Notes: generated by a model from the letters alone, not told the origin. Positions 19,832 through 28,380 are shown, counted from the first letter of the stretch. The stretch is DNA of 64,000 bases from Burkholderiales bacterium (GCA_016790165.1 JAEUPL010000030.1:62001-126000), one strand, 5' to 3'. A program made the numbers and translations.

Positions 19832-21190
19832 ATGAAACACTCCCGTCGTGATTTTCTGCATGCCCTGAGTGCAGGCGCTGCGGTGGCCTCGTTGACCCGG
19901 TTGGGTGTCTCACCCGCGTGGGCGCAAGTGGCGCCTACCGACTACAAGGCGCTGGTGTGCGTCTTTCTGTTCGGTGGCTACGACGCCAACAACGTCATCA
20001 TCGGCGCAGACACCGCCGGCTATGCCGCGTACAACGCCACGCGCGGCCCGGCGAGCGGCATCAACATCGCGCAAAGCGAGCTGCTGCAGTTTCAACCGAA
20101 AAACAGCAGTCGGGTTTTTGGCCTGCATCCCTCGCTGAGCAAAATCCACCCGCTGTTTGCCAGCGGCCAGCTCGCTATGCTCGCCAACGTCGGCACGCTC
20201 AACGCGCCGACGACCAAGGCGCAGTACCTCGCCGCGGTTGACAATCCGTACCAACTGTTCTCGCATTCGGATCAGCAGGCGCAGTGGCAAAGCACGATCT
20301 CGGACGCGCCTTCGCGCACCGGCTGGGGCGGCCGTCTCGCGGATGTGATGAAGTCAGCCAACGGCACGGCGGCGATGCCAGTCACCACATCAATCGCAGG
20401 TACCGTGCTGTATGGACAAGGCACTGCTACCAGCGCGTTGACCGTACCATCCTCGGGAACCTTCGGCCTCAGCGACACCGGAACCACCACTGCCGCACGG
20501 GCGCGGCAAGCCGCGCTATCAGCGCTCCTGGGCGAAGGCCGCGATCACACCCTGGTGGCGGAAACGGCGGACGGTCTGGCCAATGCGATCAATCTATCCG
20601 GCGTGGTCAATCCGGTCATCACGGCGGCCAACACGACGGTCACCTCGCTATTCAACACCGCAGGCAACTCACTCGCTGCGCAACTGCAACAAGTGGCAAA
20701 ACTGATCTCCGCACGCGATACGTTCGGAGTCAAGCGGCAGATCTTCTTCGTCTCACTCGGCGGTTTCGACACTCACACCAACCAGCTCGCAACGCAGGTC
20801 AACCTGCTCGGACAAGTCGACAGTGCACTGCGTTCGTTCTACGACGCCACCGTGGCGCTGGGTGTTGCCGACAAGGTCACCACCTTCACGCAATCAGACT
20901 TCGGGCGTACTTTCAAACCGGCTGCCGGCGGTGGCTCGGATCACGCCTGGGGGAATCATCACCTGATCCTCGGCGGGGCGGTGAAAGGCGGGGCGATGTA
21001 CGGGACGTTCCCGGACCTCACGCTCGGCGGCGGCGACGACGTGAGCAACGAGGGGCGATGGCTGCCGACCACGTCGGTCGATCAATATGCCGCGACACTG
21101 GCGAGCTGGTTCGGTGCAACGCCATCGCAGCTGGCAACAGTATTGCCCAATCTCGCCGCGTTTGGCGTGAAGAATCTGGGCTTCGTCTGA
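19832..21190 (+). CDS. Tat-exported DUF1501 family protein
   Basis: The 452-residue product has a twin-arginine signal (KHSRRDFLHALSAGAAVASLTRLG, cleavage near AWA-QV). The mature part shows the DUF1501 hallmarks VCVFLFGGYDANNVIIG near the N-terminus, LGGFDTHTNQ mid-protein and SDFGRTFKPAAGGGSDHAWGNHHLILGGAVKGGAMYGTFP near the C-terminus. The fold is related to sulfatase/phosphatase-like alkaline phosphatases, but activity is unknown. AAGGAGA lies just upstream of the ATG. It follows the DUF1800 gene as a probable two-gene operon. Confidence 0.88.
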   Translation: MKHSRRDFLHALSAGAAVASLTRLGVSPAWAQVAPTDYKALVCVFLFGGYDANNVIIGADTAGYAAYNATRGPASGINIAQSELLQFQPKNSSRVFGLHPSLSKIHPLFASGQLAMLANVGTLNAPTTKAQYLAAVDNPYQLFSHSDQQAQWQSTISDAPSRTGWGGRLADVMKSANGTAAMPVTTSIAGTVLYGQGTATSALTVPSSGTFGLSDTGTTTAARARQAALSALLGEGRDHTLVAETADGLANAINLSGVVNPVITAANTTVTSLFNTAGNSLAAQLQQVAKLISARDTFGVKRQIFFVSLGGFDTHTNQLATQVNLLGQVDSALRSFYDATVALGVADKVTTFTQSDFGRTFKPAAGGGSDHAWGNHHLILGGAVKGGAMYGTFPDLTLGGGDDVSNEGRWLPTTSVDQYAATLASWFGATPSQLATVLPNLAAFGVKNLGFV

Positions 21191-21235
21191 GGCCGGAGCG
21201 ACTTCACGCTGCACGTTGTGAGCACCCGCGAGCCG

Positions 21236-22237
21236 TCAGCCCGCGAGGTTGCGCATTTGCGCCAGCGTCGCGTCGGCCACGTGGAGACCGTCACTGGCCG
21301 CTTTGCGCGCCAGCGCATAGCGGCGAGCGCCAGGGAGGCGAACGCCGTCATCGGCGAGCATTGCGGCCACGAGCGTTTCGACACGTTCGGCGAAGACCTC
21401 GCCACCGCCCATGGCTGCCGGGTCGATCAGCAAGAACAGCTGGCCGATCTTCGGCATATTGCCCGGCACCTCGAAAAACGAGTCGGCTTCGAAACCGAAG
21501 TGCGCACCGGTAAACGCCGTCACCAGCAATTCCACGGTCAGCGCGAGCATCGCGCCTTTGACGCCACCCGCCGGCGCCATGCTCCCCTTCAGGCCCCGCG
21601 CCGGGTCAGTCGTTGGCCGGCCGTTCTCGTCCAGCGCCCAACCCTCGGGAATGGCCTTGCCTTCCTTGGCAGCGACCATCAATTTGCCGCGCGCGACTTC
21701 CGAGAGTGCCAGATCAATGGCCAGCGGTTCACTGTCGCGACGCGGAAAGATGGCCGCGATGGGGTTCGTGCCAAACAGCGGTCGCTTGCCGCCCCAGGCG
21801 TTGATCGCTGCCGGCGAATTGGAAAACGCCAGGCCCACCATACCCGCCGCCGCCACGGCTTCGAGGTGGTAGATCGCAGCGCCGAAGTGATAGCTGTTAG
21901 TCACCGCAGCGACGGCCACGCCCTGCGCGCGCGCCATTTCGATCGCCCGGCCGATGGCCAGCGCGCACGCCGGGAACGCTAATCCGTCCGCAGCATCGAC
22001 CACCAGTGTCGCCCCATGCTCGCGACGAATCGCCGGCGTCGCCTGACCATTGACGCGCCCCGCCCCCATGTGGCCAGCGTATTGCGCGACGCGCGAAAGA
22101 CCGTGCGAGACCGTGCCCTGCGCCTCGGCATACACCAACGCCCGCGCGGTGGCAGCGGCCGCGACCGAGGATGCGCCTGCGCTTTCCAGCGCACGGGTAG
22201 CCAGCGCCTCGGCGTCGGCGATAGAGATTTGTGCCAT
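21236..22237 (-). CDS. comC: Ldh/malate dehydrogenase family oxidoreductase, probable (R)-sulfolactate dehydrogenase
   Basis: The 333-residue protein starts at ATG 22237 with GAGGAACTGAC upstream. It belongs to the non-Rossmann NAD(P)-dependent Ldh_2 family: AEAQGTVSHGLSRVAQYAG, VTNSYHFGAAIYHLEAVAAAGMVGLAFSNSPAAINAWGGKRPLFGTNPIA and DLALSEVARGKLM are clear. ComC oxidises (R)-sulfolactate to sulfopyruvate; other family members act on malate, lactate or ureidoglycolate. The specific call rests on its neighbours: a SerA-like dehydrogenase 31 bases upstream and a divergent split UxaA-family enzyme. That is the set that racemises and cleaves sulfolactate. Family certainty is high, substrate moderate. 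Confidence 0.75.
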   Translation of the reverse strand: MAQISIADAEALATRALESAGASSVAAAATARALVYAEAQGTVSHGLSRVAQYAGHMGAGRVNGQATPAIRREHGATLVVDAADGLAFPACALAIGRAIEMARAQGVAVAAVTNSYHFGAAIYHLEAVAAAGMVGLAFSNSPAAINAWGGKRPLFGTNPIAAIFPRRDSEPLAIDLALSEVARGKLMVAAKEGKAIPEGWALDENGRPTTDPARGLKGSMAPAGGVKGAMLALTVELLVTAFTGAHFGFEADSFFEVPGNMPKIGQLFLLIDPAAMGGGEVFAERVETLVAAMLADDGVRLPGARRYALARKAASDGLHVADATLAQMRNLAG

Positions 22238-22268
22238 CGTCAGTTCCTCACTTTTTTTGTCACCACGG

Positions 22269-23201
22269 TCACTGGAGCACGTCAATCACGGCTGCCGCAA
22301 TCATTGACGAAACACGGACATTGGCCTCGAACGACACGCCGGCGATGTGGGGCGTGAGTATGAGATTCGTGCAACCCGTCCAGCCCGCCATTGCCGGCAG
22401 CGGCTCCTGCTCGAAGACGTCCAGCGCCGCCCCACCCAGTGCACCGCTACGTAGTGCGGCCACCGCAGCGCCTTCGTCCACAATGCCGCCACGCGATGTG
22501 TTGATCAGTACCGCACCGCGCTTCATCGCGGCGATACGCCCGGCGTCGAACAGATTGCGCGTCGCGTCGAGCAAGGGCACGTGCAGGCTGATCACATCGG
22601 CGTCGACGGTCACCTCATCAAGGCTTGCCCTACGCACACCGATCTCCTGCCACGCGGGATGCTTGGCGGGCAGGGCTGGATCGTAGGCGATGACCTGCAT
22701 GCCGAGGGCGCTGGCCAGTCGCGCTGTCAGTTGGCCGATCGAACCGAAGCCGATCAACCCCATCACCGCCCCCGCCGTCTCGCGGCCAGCAGACAGCCGA
22801 TTCCGTGGCCACTTGCCGTCACTCACTTCGCCGGTGCTTAGATAGCTCGCACGCCGGAGCAGCATGGCGGTACCGATCACATACTCAGCGACCGCCAGCG
22901 CATTGGCACCGGTGGCGGGGATCACGCGAATGGCGCGCGCGTCGCAGGCCGCGACGTCGATGTTGTCGAGCCCCACCCCGAGGCGCCCAATGACTCTCAC
23001 CTTGGCGCAGGTGTCGAGCAGCGCGCCGCGGACCTGTGTGCGGTTGCGCACGATCAGGGCGTCGCAGTCTGCCACCGCCGTCGCGAGCGCGGCAGGATGG
23101 TCGACCAGGTTGGCGTCGTAGTGAACAGCGGCCGCGCCAAATCGCTGGCGCAACGTATCGACTGCGGCTTCGTCCATGAACTCGGAAATGACTATTCGCA
23201 T
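22269..23201 (-). CDS. slcC: D-isomer 2-hydroxyacid dehydrogenase, probable (S)-sulfolactate dehydrogenase
   Basis: The 310-residue product is a SerA-type NAD-dependent 2-hydroxyacid dehydrogenase. It has the NAD-binding loop GLIGFGSIGQLTARLASALG near residue 150, the substrate Arg in LINTSRGGIVDE, a Glu in FEQEPLPA and the catalytic His in LTPHIAG. It lacks the ACT regulatory domain of long SerA enzymes. Its length agrees with known SlcC, which oxidises (S)-sulfolactate to sulfopyruvate so that ComC can reduce it to the (R) form. It lies upstream of comC on the same strand and is divergent from suyA across an operator-like palindrome. Phosphoglycerate or another hydroxyacid remains possible. 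Confidence 0.72.
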   Translation of the reverse strand: MRIVISEFMDEAAVDTLRQRFGAAAVHYDANLVDHPAALATAVADCDALIVRNRTQVRGALLDTCAKVRVIGRLGVGLDNIDVAACDARAIRVIPATGANALAVAEYVIGTAMLLRRASYLSTGEVSDGKWPRNRLSAGRETAGAVMGLIGFGSIGQLTARLASALGMQVIAYDPALPAKHPAWQEIGVRRASLDEVTVDADVISLHVPLLDATRNLFDAGRIAAMKRGAVLINTSRGGIVDEGAAVAALRSGALGGAALDVFEQEPLPAMAGWTGCTNLILTPHIAGVSFEANVRVSSMIAAAVIDVLQ

Positions 23202-23282
23202 GAGAGATGACTGGTAGGCGGGTGGGACATCGCCGGCACCGGTTTGTGGCGTCTGGCGGGTTTCATTTTCGGTATTGTATGC

Positions 23283-23309
23283 AAGTCATCTATATCATCT
23301 ATATGACTT
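23283..23309. promoter_or_regulatory. Palindromic operator between slcC and suyA
   Basis: A 27-base inverted repeat has ends AAGTCAT and ATGACTT around an AT-rich middle in which TCATCTATAT is repeated. It lies between the divergent slcC and suyA genes, about 70-80 bases from each start. The GntR-type regulator at 26126 is a reasonable candidate binder, by inference. The stretch is markedly AT-rich against a GC-rich background. Confidence 0.55.
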
Positions 23310-23380
23310 ACAATGCAGCCGAGTTTTGCGGCAATGCGGCAGTCTGACGGCAGGCTGCGCAAACCGCTTCAGGAGAGGTA

Positions 23381-23662
23381 ATGATTCACTTTGTCGTACA
23401 TGAAAAGGGCGATGGCGTCGGCGTCGTCGTCGTGGAAGGCTGCGCCCGCGGCAGCAAGGCAACCGGCTGGATCATGGAGCCGGACTCCACGGTCAAGGTC
23501 GAACTGAAGAACGATATTCCAATCGGCCACAAAGTCGCACTGAAAGATTTCAAGGTGGGCGACACGGTCATCAAGTATGGCGTGGACATCGGCAAGGTGG
23601 TGGCACCGATCAAAAAGGGCGAGCACCTGCACGTTCACAACGTAAAAACCAAGCGTTGGTAG
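23381..23662 (+). CDS. suyA: UxaA-family small subunit (SAF domain), probable sulfolactate sulfo-lyase subunit A
   Basis: The 93-residue protein is a stand-alone SAF domain, the N-terminal part of altronate dehydratases: MIHFVVHEKGDGVGVVVVE, then DIPIGHKVALKDFKVGDTVIKYGVDIGKVVAPIKKGEHLHVHNVKTKRW, where HVHNVKT is the family hallmark. GGAGAGGT precedes the ATG. Split small and large subunits of this size (about 10 and 42 kDa) are characteristic of SuyA and SuyB, which release sulfite from (R)-sulfolactate to give pyruvate. A sugar-acid dehydratase is the alternative. A repeat of about 200 bases separates it from the large subunit. Confidence 0.75.
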   Translation: MIHFVVHEKGDGVGVVVVEGCARGSKATGWIMEPDSTVKVELKNDIPIGHKVALKDFKVGDTVIKYGVDIGKVVAPIKKGEHLHVHNVKTKRW

Positions 23663-23681
23663 CAGTGCGCGCTGCGCGCGC

Positions 23682-23878
23682 AGGACGACGCTTCGCTAAG
23701 ACGACGCGCTGCGCGCTAGGACGACGCTCCCGCTGGTCGCTACGACGCAAAGCTTGGCAGCGACTAGTCACCGAAACAACGGTCACTTTTTGGCAACGAA
23801 TCGAACATGAATGAGCCGCACTCCCGGACCCCGCTTTGCGCCCTAGCGAAGCGTCGTCCTAGCGCGAAGCGCGTCGTC
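23682..23878. repeat. Inverted-repeat element between suyA and suyB
   Basis: A perfect 16-base inverted repeat joins 23682-23697 (AGGACGACGCTTCGCT) and 23845-23860. A second, near-perfect 18-base pair joins 23700-23717 and 23861-23878. A 34-base piece at 23719-23752 recurs with three mismatches at 60270-60303. The element fills most of the 266-base gap between the two subunit genes. Confidence 0.75.
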
Positions 23879-23928
23879 ATTCGTCCTTCGTTTTCTTGCC
23901 TTATCCAACATCAATCAGGACCTTCCAA

Positions 23929-25098
23929 ATGATCAGCAAGAAAACGAAATTTTGGGGCTACCGCCGCGAGAACGGTCGCGTCGGTGTGCGCAACCACGTC
24001 ATCATCCTGCCGGTCGACGATCTGTCGAACGCCGCAGCAGAGGCCGTTGCCCACAACATCAAGGGCACGATGGCGATTCCGCACCCGTACGGCCGCCTGC
24101 AGTTCGGCGCCGACCTTGATCTGCACTTCCGCACCCTGATCGGCACGGGTTGCAACCCGAATGTCGCCGCGGTCGTTGTGATAGGCATCGAGGGGGGCTG
24201 GACGCAAAAGGTGGTTGATGGCATCGCCACCACCGGCAAGCCCGTGGCTGGCTTCGGCATCGAAGGGCACGGTGATCACGAGACGATCCGGCGTGCTTCG
24301 GCTGCCGCCAAGAAATTCCTGCAGAACGCCAGCGAGCTGCACCGTGTCGAGTGCCCGATCAGCGACTTGTGGATCTCCACCAAATGCGGCGAATCCGACA
24401 CGACGTCCGGCTGCGGCGCCAATCCGACCGTGGGCAACGCGTTCGACAAGCTGTACCCGCTGAAGACGACGCTGCTGTTCGGTGAAACCTCCGAAATCAC
24501 GGGGGGTGAAAAACTGCTCGAAGCGCGCTGCCGCACACCGAAAGTGTGGAAAGACTTCATGACCATGTTCGACCGCTATCAGGCGATGATCGAACGGCAC
24601 AAAACGAGCGACCTGTCGGACTCGCAGCCGACCAAGGGCAACATCGCGGGCGGGCTGACCACCATCGAGGAAAAGGCGCTCGGCAACATCCAGAAGATTG
24701 GCCGCACCTGCAAGATTGACGGTGTGCTTGACAAGGCCGAAGCGCCGACTGGCCCTGGCCTGTGGTTCATGGATTCGTCGTCCGCTGCCGCAGAAATGGT
24801 GACGCTGTGCGCCGCCGCTGGCTACGTGGTGCATTTCTTCCCGACGGGTCAGGGCAACGTGATCGGCAACCCGATCCTGCCGGTCATCAAAATTTGCGCC
24901 AACCCGAAGACGGTACGCACGATGAGCGAACATGTGGACGTCGACACGTCCGGCCTGCTGCGCCGCGAGATGACCATGAGCGATGCGGGCGACGCGTTGC
25001 TTGATTGCATGATGCGCACCATCAACGGTCGCCTCACCGCCGCCGAGGCACTCGGCCATCGCGAGTTTGTGCTGACTCGCTTGTACGAATCGGCCTGA
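23929..25098 (+). CDS. suyB: UxaA-family large subunit, probable sulfolactate sulfo-lyase subunit B
   Basis: ATG 23929, preceded by CAGGACC, gives 389 residues beginning [28 protein letters not shown], the usual opening of the galactarate/altronate dehydratase C-terminal domain. Metal-ligand cysteines are likely within [28 protein letters not shown] and the region around [12 protein letters not shown]. The motif [18 protein letters not shown] replaces the glycine-cysteine rich loop of typical altronate dehydratases, which fits SuyB rather than UxaA. SuyB eliminates sulfite from sulfolactate. No sulfite exporter or sulfolactate transporter gene is nearby, so the pathway is incomplete locally. 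Confidence 0.75.
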   Translation: MISKKTKFWGYRRENGRVGVRNHVIILPVDDLSNAAAEAVAHNIKGTMAIPHPYGRLQFGADLDLHFRTLIGTGCNPNVAAVVVIGIEGGWTQKVVDGIATTGKPVAGFGIEGHGDHETIRRASAAAKKFLQNASELHRVECPISDLWISTKCGESDTTSGCGANPTVGNAFDKLYPLKTTLLFGETSEITGGEKLLEARCRTPKVWKDFMTMFDRYQAMIERHKTSDLSDSQPTKGNIAGGLTTIEEKALGNIQKIGRTCKIDGVLDKAEAPTGPGLWFMDSSSAAAEMVTLCAAAGYVVHFFPTGQGNVIGNPILPVIKICANPKTVRTMSEHVDVDTSGLLRREMTMSDAGDALLDCMMRTINGRLTAAEALGHREFVLTRLYESA

Positions 25099-25137
25099 TC
25101 GGCAAATCCGGCAGGGCGGGTGCTTTATCCTCCCGAC

Positions 25138-25911
25138 ATGAAGTCCCTCGCCCACCTGTTCCGTCTCGACAACCGGATCGCGGTCATCACGGGTGGTAGT
25201 TCCGGCATCGGGCGCGCGATGGCCTATGCCCTGGGCGCACAGGGCGCGAAGCTAGTGCTCGTCGCGCGCAGCGCCGACACACTCGCGGAGACGGTGCGCG
25301 ATTTTGCGACCGACGGAATCACGGCCTGCGCAGTCGCCGCAGACCTCGGTGACGAGGCCGAGCGCGCGCGTGCAATCGGTGAGGCCAACGCCGCGTTCGG
25401 CGCGCCGGACATTCTGGTCAATGCCGCTGCGAACAACATTCGCAAGCCGTTGCCTGAACTCAGCAGTGATGAAATCCGCGCGACACTCGCACTCAATCTG
25501 GAGGCACCGCTCGCGCTGATTCAGGCATTCGCGCCCGCCATGCAGGCGCGCGGCTGGGGCCGCATCATCAATGTCACCTCACAACAGGCGCAACGGGCGT
25601 TTAACCACAGTGGCGTGTATGGCGTCAGCAAGGGCGGCCTGGCCTCGCTCACGCGATCAACGGCGGAGTACTACTCGCGCTTCGGTGTCACCTGCAATTC
25701 GCTGTCGCCGGGGTTCGTGGTCACGCCGTTGACTGTTGGCGCCCTGAACGCGCAGCCCGGCTTCGCCGAACGGCACGCCGCAGCTTCAATGATCGGGCGC
25801 AACGGCGTGCCCGACGACTTCATGGGCGCCGCGATCTTTCTGGCGTCCGACGCGAGTGCATTGGTGACGGGACACTCCTTGTTCGTCGACGGCGGGTACG
25901 GCGCGAAGTGA
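25138..25911 (+). CDS. Short-chain dehydrogenase/reductase (SDR)
   Basis: The product, about 257 residues, is a classical SDR with the cofactor loop VITGGSSGIGRAMA, NAAANNIRKPL, a catalytic Ser in INVTSQQAQ and the YGVSKGG catalytic Tyr-Lys pair. It ends in the usual FLASDASALVTGHSLFVDGGYGAK. It resembles gluconate 5-dehydrogenase-like SDRs acting on sugar acids or related polyols. ATG 25138 is preferred from homology; an in-frame GTG at 25120 is possible and neither has a convincing ribosome site. It follows suyB by 39 bases and may belong to the same operon. A palindromic repeat begins 8 bases after its stop. Confidence 0.85.
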   Translation: MKSLAHLFRLDNRIAVITGGSSGIGRAMAYALGAQGAKLVLVARSADTLAETVRDFATDGITACAVAADLGDEAERARAIGEANAAFGAPDILVNAAANNIRKPLPELSSDEIRATLALNLEAPLALIQAFAPAMQARGWGRIINVTSQQAQRAFNHSGVYGVSKGGLASLTRSTAEYYSRFGVTCNSLSPGFVVTPLTVGALNAQPGFAERHAAASMIGRNGVPDDFMGAAIFLASDASALVTGHSLFVDGGYGAK

Positions 25912-25919
25912 TGAGCGAT

Positions 25920-26034
25920 AGCTTTTTCGCCGTATGGACGGCTGTGTGGTACATGGAGGCCAATTTTTTGTGAAGTCGACTTTTCCTATTTTTGCGCTCA
26001 AACGCCGGTAGACTTGTGGATTCGCCAAAAAGCT
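25920..26034. repeat. Palindromic gene-end repeat, copy B
   Basis: This 115-base imperfect palindrome starts AGCTTTTT, ends AAAAAGCT and is centred on AAGTCGACTT at 25973-25982. Its right arm is one base shorter than in the other copies. It begins 8 bases after the SDR stop and lies upstream of the GntR gene. TATGGACGGC in the left arm aligns with TATCGACGGC of copy C. Confidence 0.85.
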
Positions 26035-26125
26035 GCCGTGAACTATCTGATGGTGACCGTCGCTACTCAAACCGCGCCGCCGGACTCGCCCGCTCGTCGG
26101 GATCCGCCGCGCCTGGAGTTGTCCC

Positions 26126-26851
26126 GTGCTGAATAATCCCGATGGCGGCCCCCTGTACAAAGGCGTGCAGCGCGCGCTGATGGAGCAATTGGCTTCGGGC
26201 GAGTTGAAGCCGGGGCAGTTGATTCCTTCCGAACGCCAGTTGGCCACCGAGTTCGGCGTCTCCATTGGCACCTTGCGCAAGGCGATCGATGAGCTGGTAG
26301 AAAACCGCATCCTGATCCGGCAGCAAGGCAAGGGCACTTACGTCGCCTCGCACGACCGCGAGCGGCTGCTGTTCTACTTCTTCCACGTCGTGCCGCAGCA
26401 CGGCGCCAAGAGCTACCCGCTGGTTGAATTTGTGTTCTTTCACAAGAGCACCGCCGATGCCGAGGCGGCCACACGCCTCGATATTGCTGTCGGCGCGCCG
26501 ACGCTACACATCCGCAACAAGCTCTCACTGCAAGGCGCCGTCGTGCTGGTCGACGACCTCACACTTGATCAGGCCCGCTTTCCTGGCCTCACCGCCGCGC
26601 AGTTCAAGGAGCGACCGAACACGATCTACAACCTCTACCAGGAGGTGTTCGGCATCACCGTGGTGCGCACCGAGGAACGCCTGCGCGCCGAAGCGGCCTC
26701 AGTCGAGCACGCAAAATTGCTCAAACTCAAAGCAGGCATGCCAGTCCTGACGATTCGTCGCACCGCCTACGACATGCGCGACGACCCCGTCGAGCTGCGC
26801 ATTTCAACGGTGAACACCGCAGCGCACGAGTACTTCGCGGAATTGCTTTAG
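26126..26851 (+). CDS. GntR-family transcriptional regulator with UTRA domain
   Basis: The 241-residue protein starts at GTG 26126 with CTGGAG upstream. Residues about 10-75 form a GntR winged helix (LYKGVQRALMEQLASGELKPGQLIPSERQLATEFGVSIGTLRKAIDELVENRILIRQQGKGTYVASH). The rest is a UTRA ligand-binding domain of the HutC subfamily, with ATRLDIAVGAPTLHIRNKLSL and a closing GMPVLTIRRTAYDMRDDPVELRISTVNT. It probably controls the adjacent dehydrogenase and lyase genes through the palindrome at 23283; that link is inferred from proximity. It is followed 24 bases later by a ROK gene. Confidence 0.88.
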   Translation: MLNNPDGGPLYKGVQRALMEQLASGELKPGQLIPSERQLATEFGVSIGTLRKAIDELVENRILIRQQGKGTYVASHDRERLLFYFFHVVPQHGAKSYPLVEFVFFHKSTADAEAATRLDIAVGAPTLHIRNKLSLQGAVVLVDDLTLDQARFPGLTAAQFKERPNTIYNLYQEVFGITVVRTEERLRAEAASVEHAKLLKLKAGMPVLTIRRTAYDMRDDPVELRISTVNTAAHEYFAELL

Positions 26852-26875
26852 ACGGGAGTTCGCCTCGTTGCCCGC

Positions 26876-27784
26876 ATGACGCATTCCAAACCGTTTCGCC
26901 TCGGCATTGACCTTGGCGGCACCAAGATCGAAGCGCTCGTGCTCGACGCCACCGGCGCCGAACGCTGGCGAGAACGCGTCGCCACGCCGCGCGAATCGGC
27001 TGACGCCATTTGTGATGCCATCGCCGCGCTGGTCGGTCGCGCTGAACGGGCGCTGGGCGCGAGTTGCACAGTGGGTATCGGCACGCCGGGGTCGCTCTCG
27101 CCGCGAACGGGGCTGTTGCGCGGCTCCAATACGGTTGTGCTCAACGGCCAGCCCGTGCAGCAGATGCTTGAGGCGCGCCTGGCTCGACCGGTGCGCATCG
27201 CCAACGATGCTAACTGCTTTGCGCTTTCGGAGGCAGTGGATGGCGCAGGCGTTGGGGCGGCGGGCGTCTTCGGGGCGATTCTGGGCACCGGCGTTGGCGC
27301 GGGCGTGGTGATCAACGGTGCCATCGTGAACGGGGTGCACGGCATCGGTGGCGAATGGGGACACAATCCCTTGCCCTGGCCCGCCGACGACGAGCTGCCT
27401 GAGCGCGGTGCACATCGCTGTTATTGCGGCAAGGACAGCTGCATTGAAACCTGGCTATCCGGCACCGGCATTCAGAGGCATTTCACCGACGGCACCGTGC
27501 CAGCCGCTGAGATTGTCAAGCGCGCGGAGCGCGGTGACGCTGCTGCGGAAGCGTACCTGCAACGCGTTGAAGATCGCATGGCGCGTGCGTTCGCGACCAT
27601 TATCAATGTGCTCGACCCGGAGGTCGTCGTCCTGGGCGGTGGCGCGTCGAACATTGAACGGCTGTACCGTAACGTGCCGCGCCTGCTGCCGAAATACGTG
27701 TTCAGTGAATATGTCGCCACGCGATTTGTGCGCAATGTGCACGGCGACTCGAGCGGCGTGCGCGGGGCGGCCTGGCTATGGTGA
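26876..27784 (+). CDS. ROK-family sugar kinase
   Basis: The 302-residue product has the N-terminal phosphate loop LGIDLGGTKIEALVLD, the central GTGVGAGVVINGAIVNGVHGIGGEWGHN and the ROK zinc motif HRCYCGKDSCIETWLSG. It ends with LDPEVVVLGGGASN and a conserved C-terminal helix. These features match fructokinase and N-acetylglucosamine kinase type ROK enzymes, which phosphorylate sugars with ATP in the cytoplasm; the exact sugar cannot be told. It has no DNA-binding domain. It lies 24 bases after the GntR regulator on the same strand, so may be co-transcribed. It does not fit an obvious step in sulfolactate use. Confidence 0.88.
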   Translation: MTHSKPFRLGIDLGGTKIEALVLDATGAERWRERVATPRESADAICDAIAALVGRAERALGASCTVGIGTPGSLSPRTGLLRGSNTVVLNGQPVQQMLEARLARPVRIANDANCFALSEAVDGAGVGAAGVFGAILGTGVGAGVVINGAIVNGVHGIGGEWGHNPLPWPADDELPERGAHRCYCGKDSCIETWLSGTGIQRHFTDGTVPAAEIVKRAERGDAAAEAYLQRVEDRMARAFATIINVLDPEVVVLGGGASNIERLYRNVPRLLPKYVFSEYVATRFVRNVHGDSSGVRGAAWLW

Positions 27785-27803
27785 GTATTCACCAACACAG
27801 GGT

Positions 27804-27832
27804 TTGAACGATTCGGCTGGCCGGGTTATAAT
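27804..27832 (+). promoter_or_regulatory. Sigma-70 promoter of rpmB-rpmG
   Basis: TTGAAC at 27804-27809 and TATAAT at 27827-27832 are separated by exactly 17 bases, near-consensus for the housekeeping sigma factor. The predicted transcript starts about 27840, leaving a leader of about 135 bases before rpmB. Confidence 0.8.
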
Positions 27833-27974
27833 GTTCGGCTATCCCTGATTGATTCAACCGGCTCGCCTGCTGTCCACTCGACGTTGGCGGCGCGCCAGAT
27901 CCTTCGGCCGCCCAGGGACGTGTCTGAAGTACCGGCAATCGCCCGCGCGGCGAAACGCCAGAGGAGTTCCGAGC

Positions 27975-28208
27975 ATGGCTCGCGTATGTCAAGTCACCGG
28001 CAAAAAGCCGATGGTGGGTAACAATGTGTCCCACGCCAACAACAAAACCAAGCGCCGCTTTCTGCCGAATCTGCAAAGCCGCCGCTTCTGGGTTGAGAGC
28101 GAAAACCGCTTCGTCCGCCTGCGTCTGACCACCGCCGCGATCCGTCTGATCGACAAAAACGGCATCGACGCGGTACTGGCCGATCTGCGCGCCAAAGGCA
28201 CCATCTAA
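27975..28208 (+). CDS. rpmB: 50S ribosomal protein L28
   Basis: L28 is a small protein of the large ribosomal subunit. The 77-residue product [20 protein letters not shown] followed by [31 protein letters not shown] is immediately recognisable, and its length agrees with the family. GAGGAGTT upstream is the ribosome site and fixes the ATG at 27975; the longer frame upstream is not coding-like. It is followed 16 bases later by rpmG, the usual pairing in proteobacteria. Confidence 0.98.
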   Translation: MARVCQVTGKKPMVGNNVSHANNKTKRRFLPNLQSRRFWVESENRFVRLRLTTAAIRLIDKNGIDAVLADLRAKGTI

Positions 28209-28224
28209 CCCGGAGGACTGAATC

Positions 28225-28380
28225 ATGCGTGAAAAAATCAAGCTCGAATCGACCGCCGGTACCGGTCACTTCTACACCACGACCAAGAACAAAAAAACCA
28301 TGAGCGGCAAGTTCGAGATCAAGAAATTTGATCCCGTCGCCCGCAAGCATGTGCTCTACAAAGAGACGAAGCTGAAGTAG
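28225..28380 (+). CDS. rpmG: 50S ribosomal protein L33
   Basis: This short gene encodes 51 residues starting [25 protein letters not shown] and ending [13 protein letters not shown], a standard L33. The ribosome site GGAGGA lies 8 bases before the ATG. The four-cysteine zinc pattern of some L33 paralogues is absent, so this is the zinc-independent (C-minus) form common in proteobacteria. It is the second gene of the rpmBG operon and is followed by a strong terminator. Confidence 0.97.
   Translation: MREKIKLESTAGTGHFYTTTKNKKTMSGKFEIKKFDPVARKHVLYKETKLK

Noticed and set aside
21236-25098. Galacturonate/altronate catabolic cluster
   Set aside because: No uxaB, uxaC, kdgK or kdgA neighbours; the Ldh plus SerA-like dehydrogenase pair and the HPYGRLQFG motif favour sulfolactate, though a sugar acid is not excluded.
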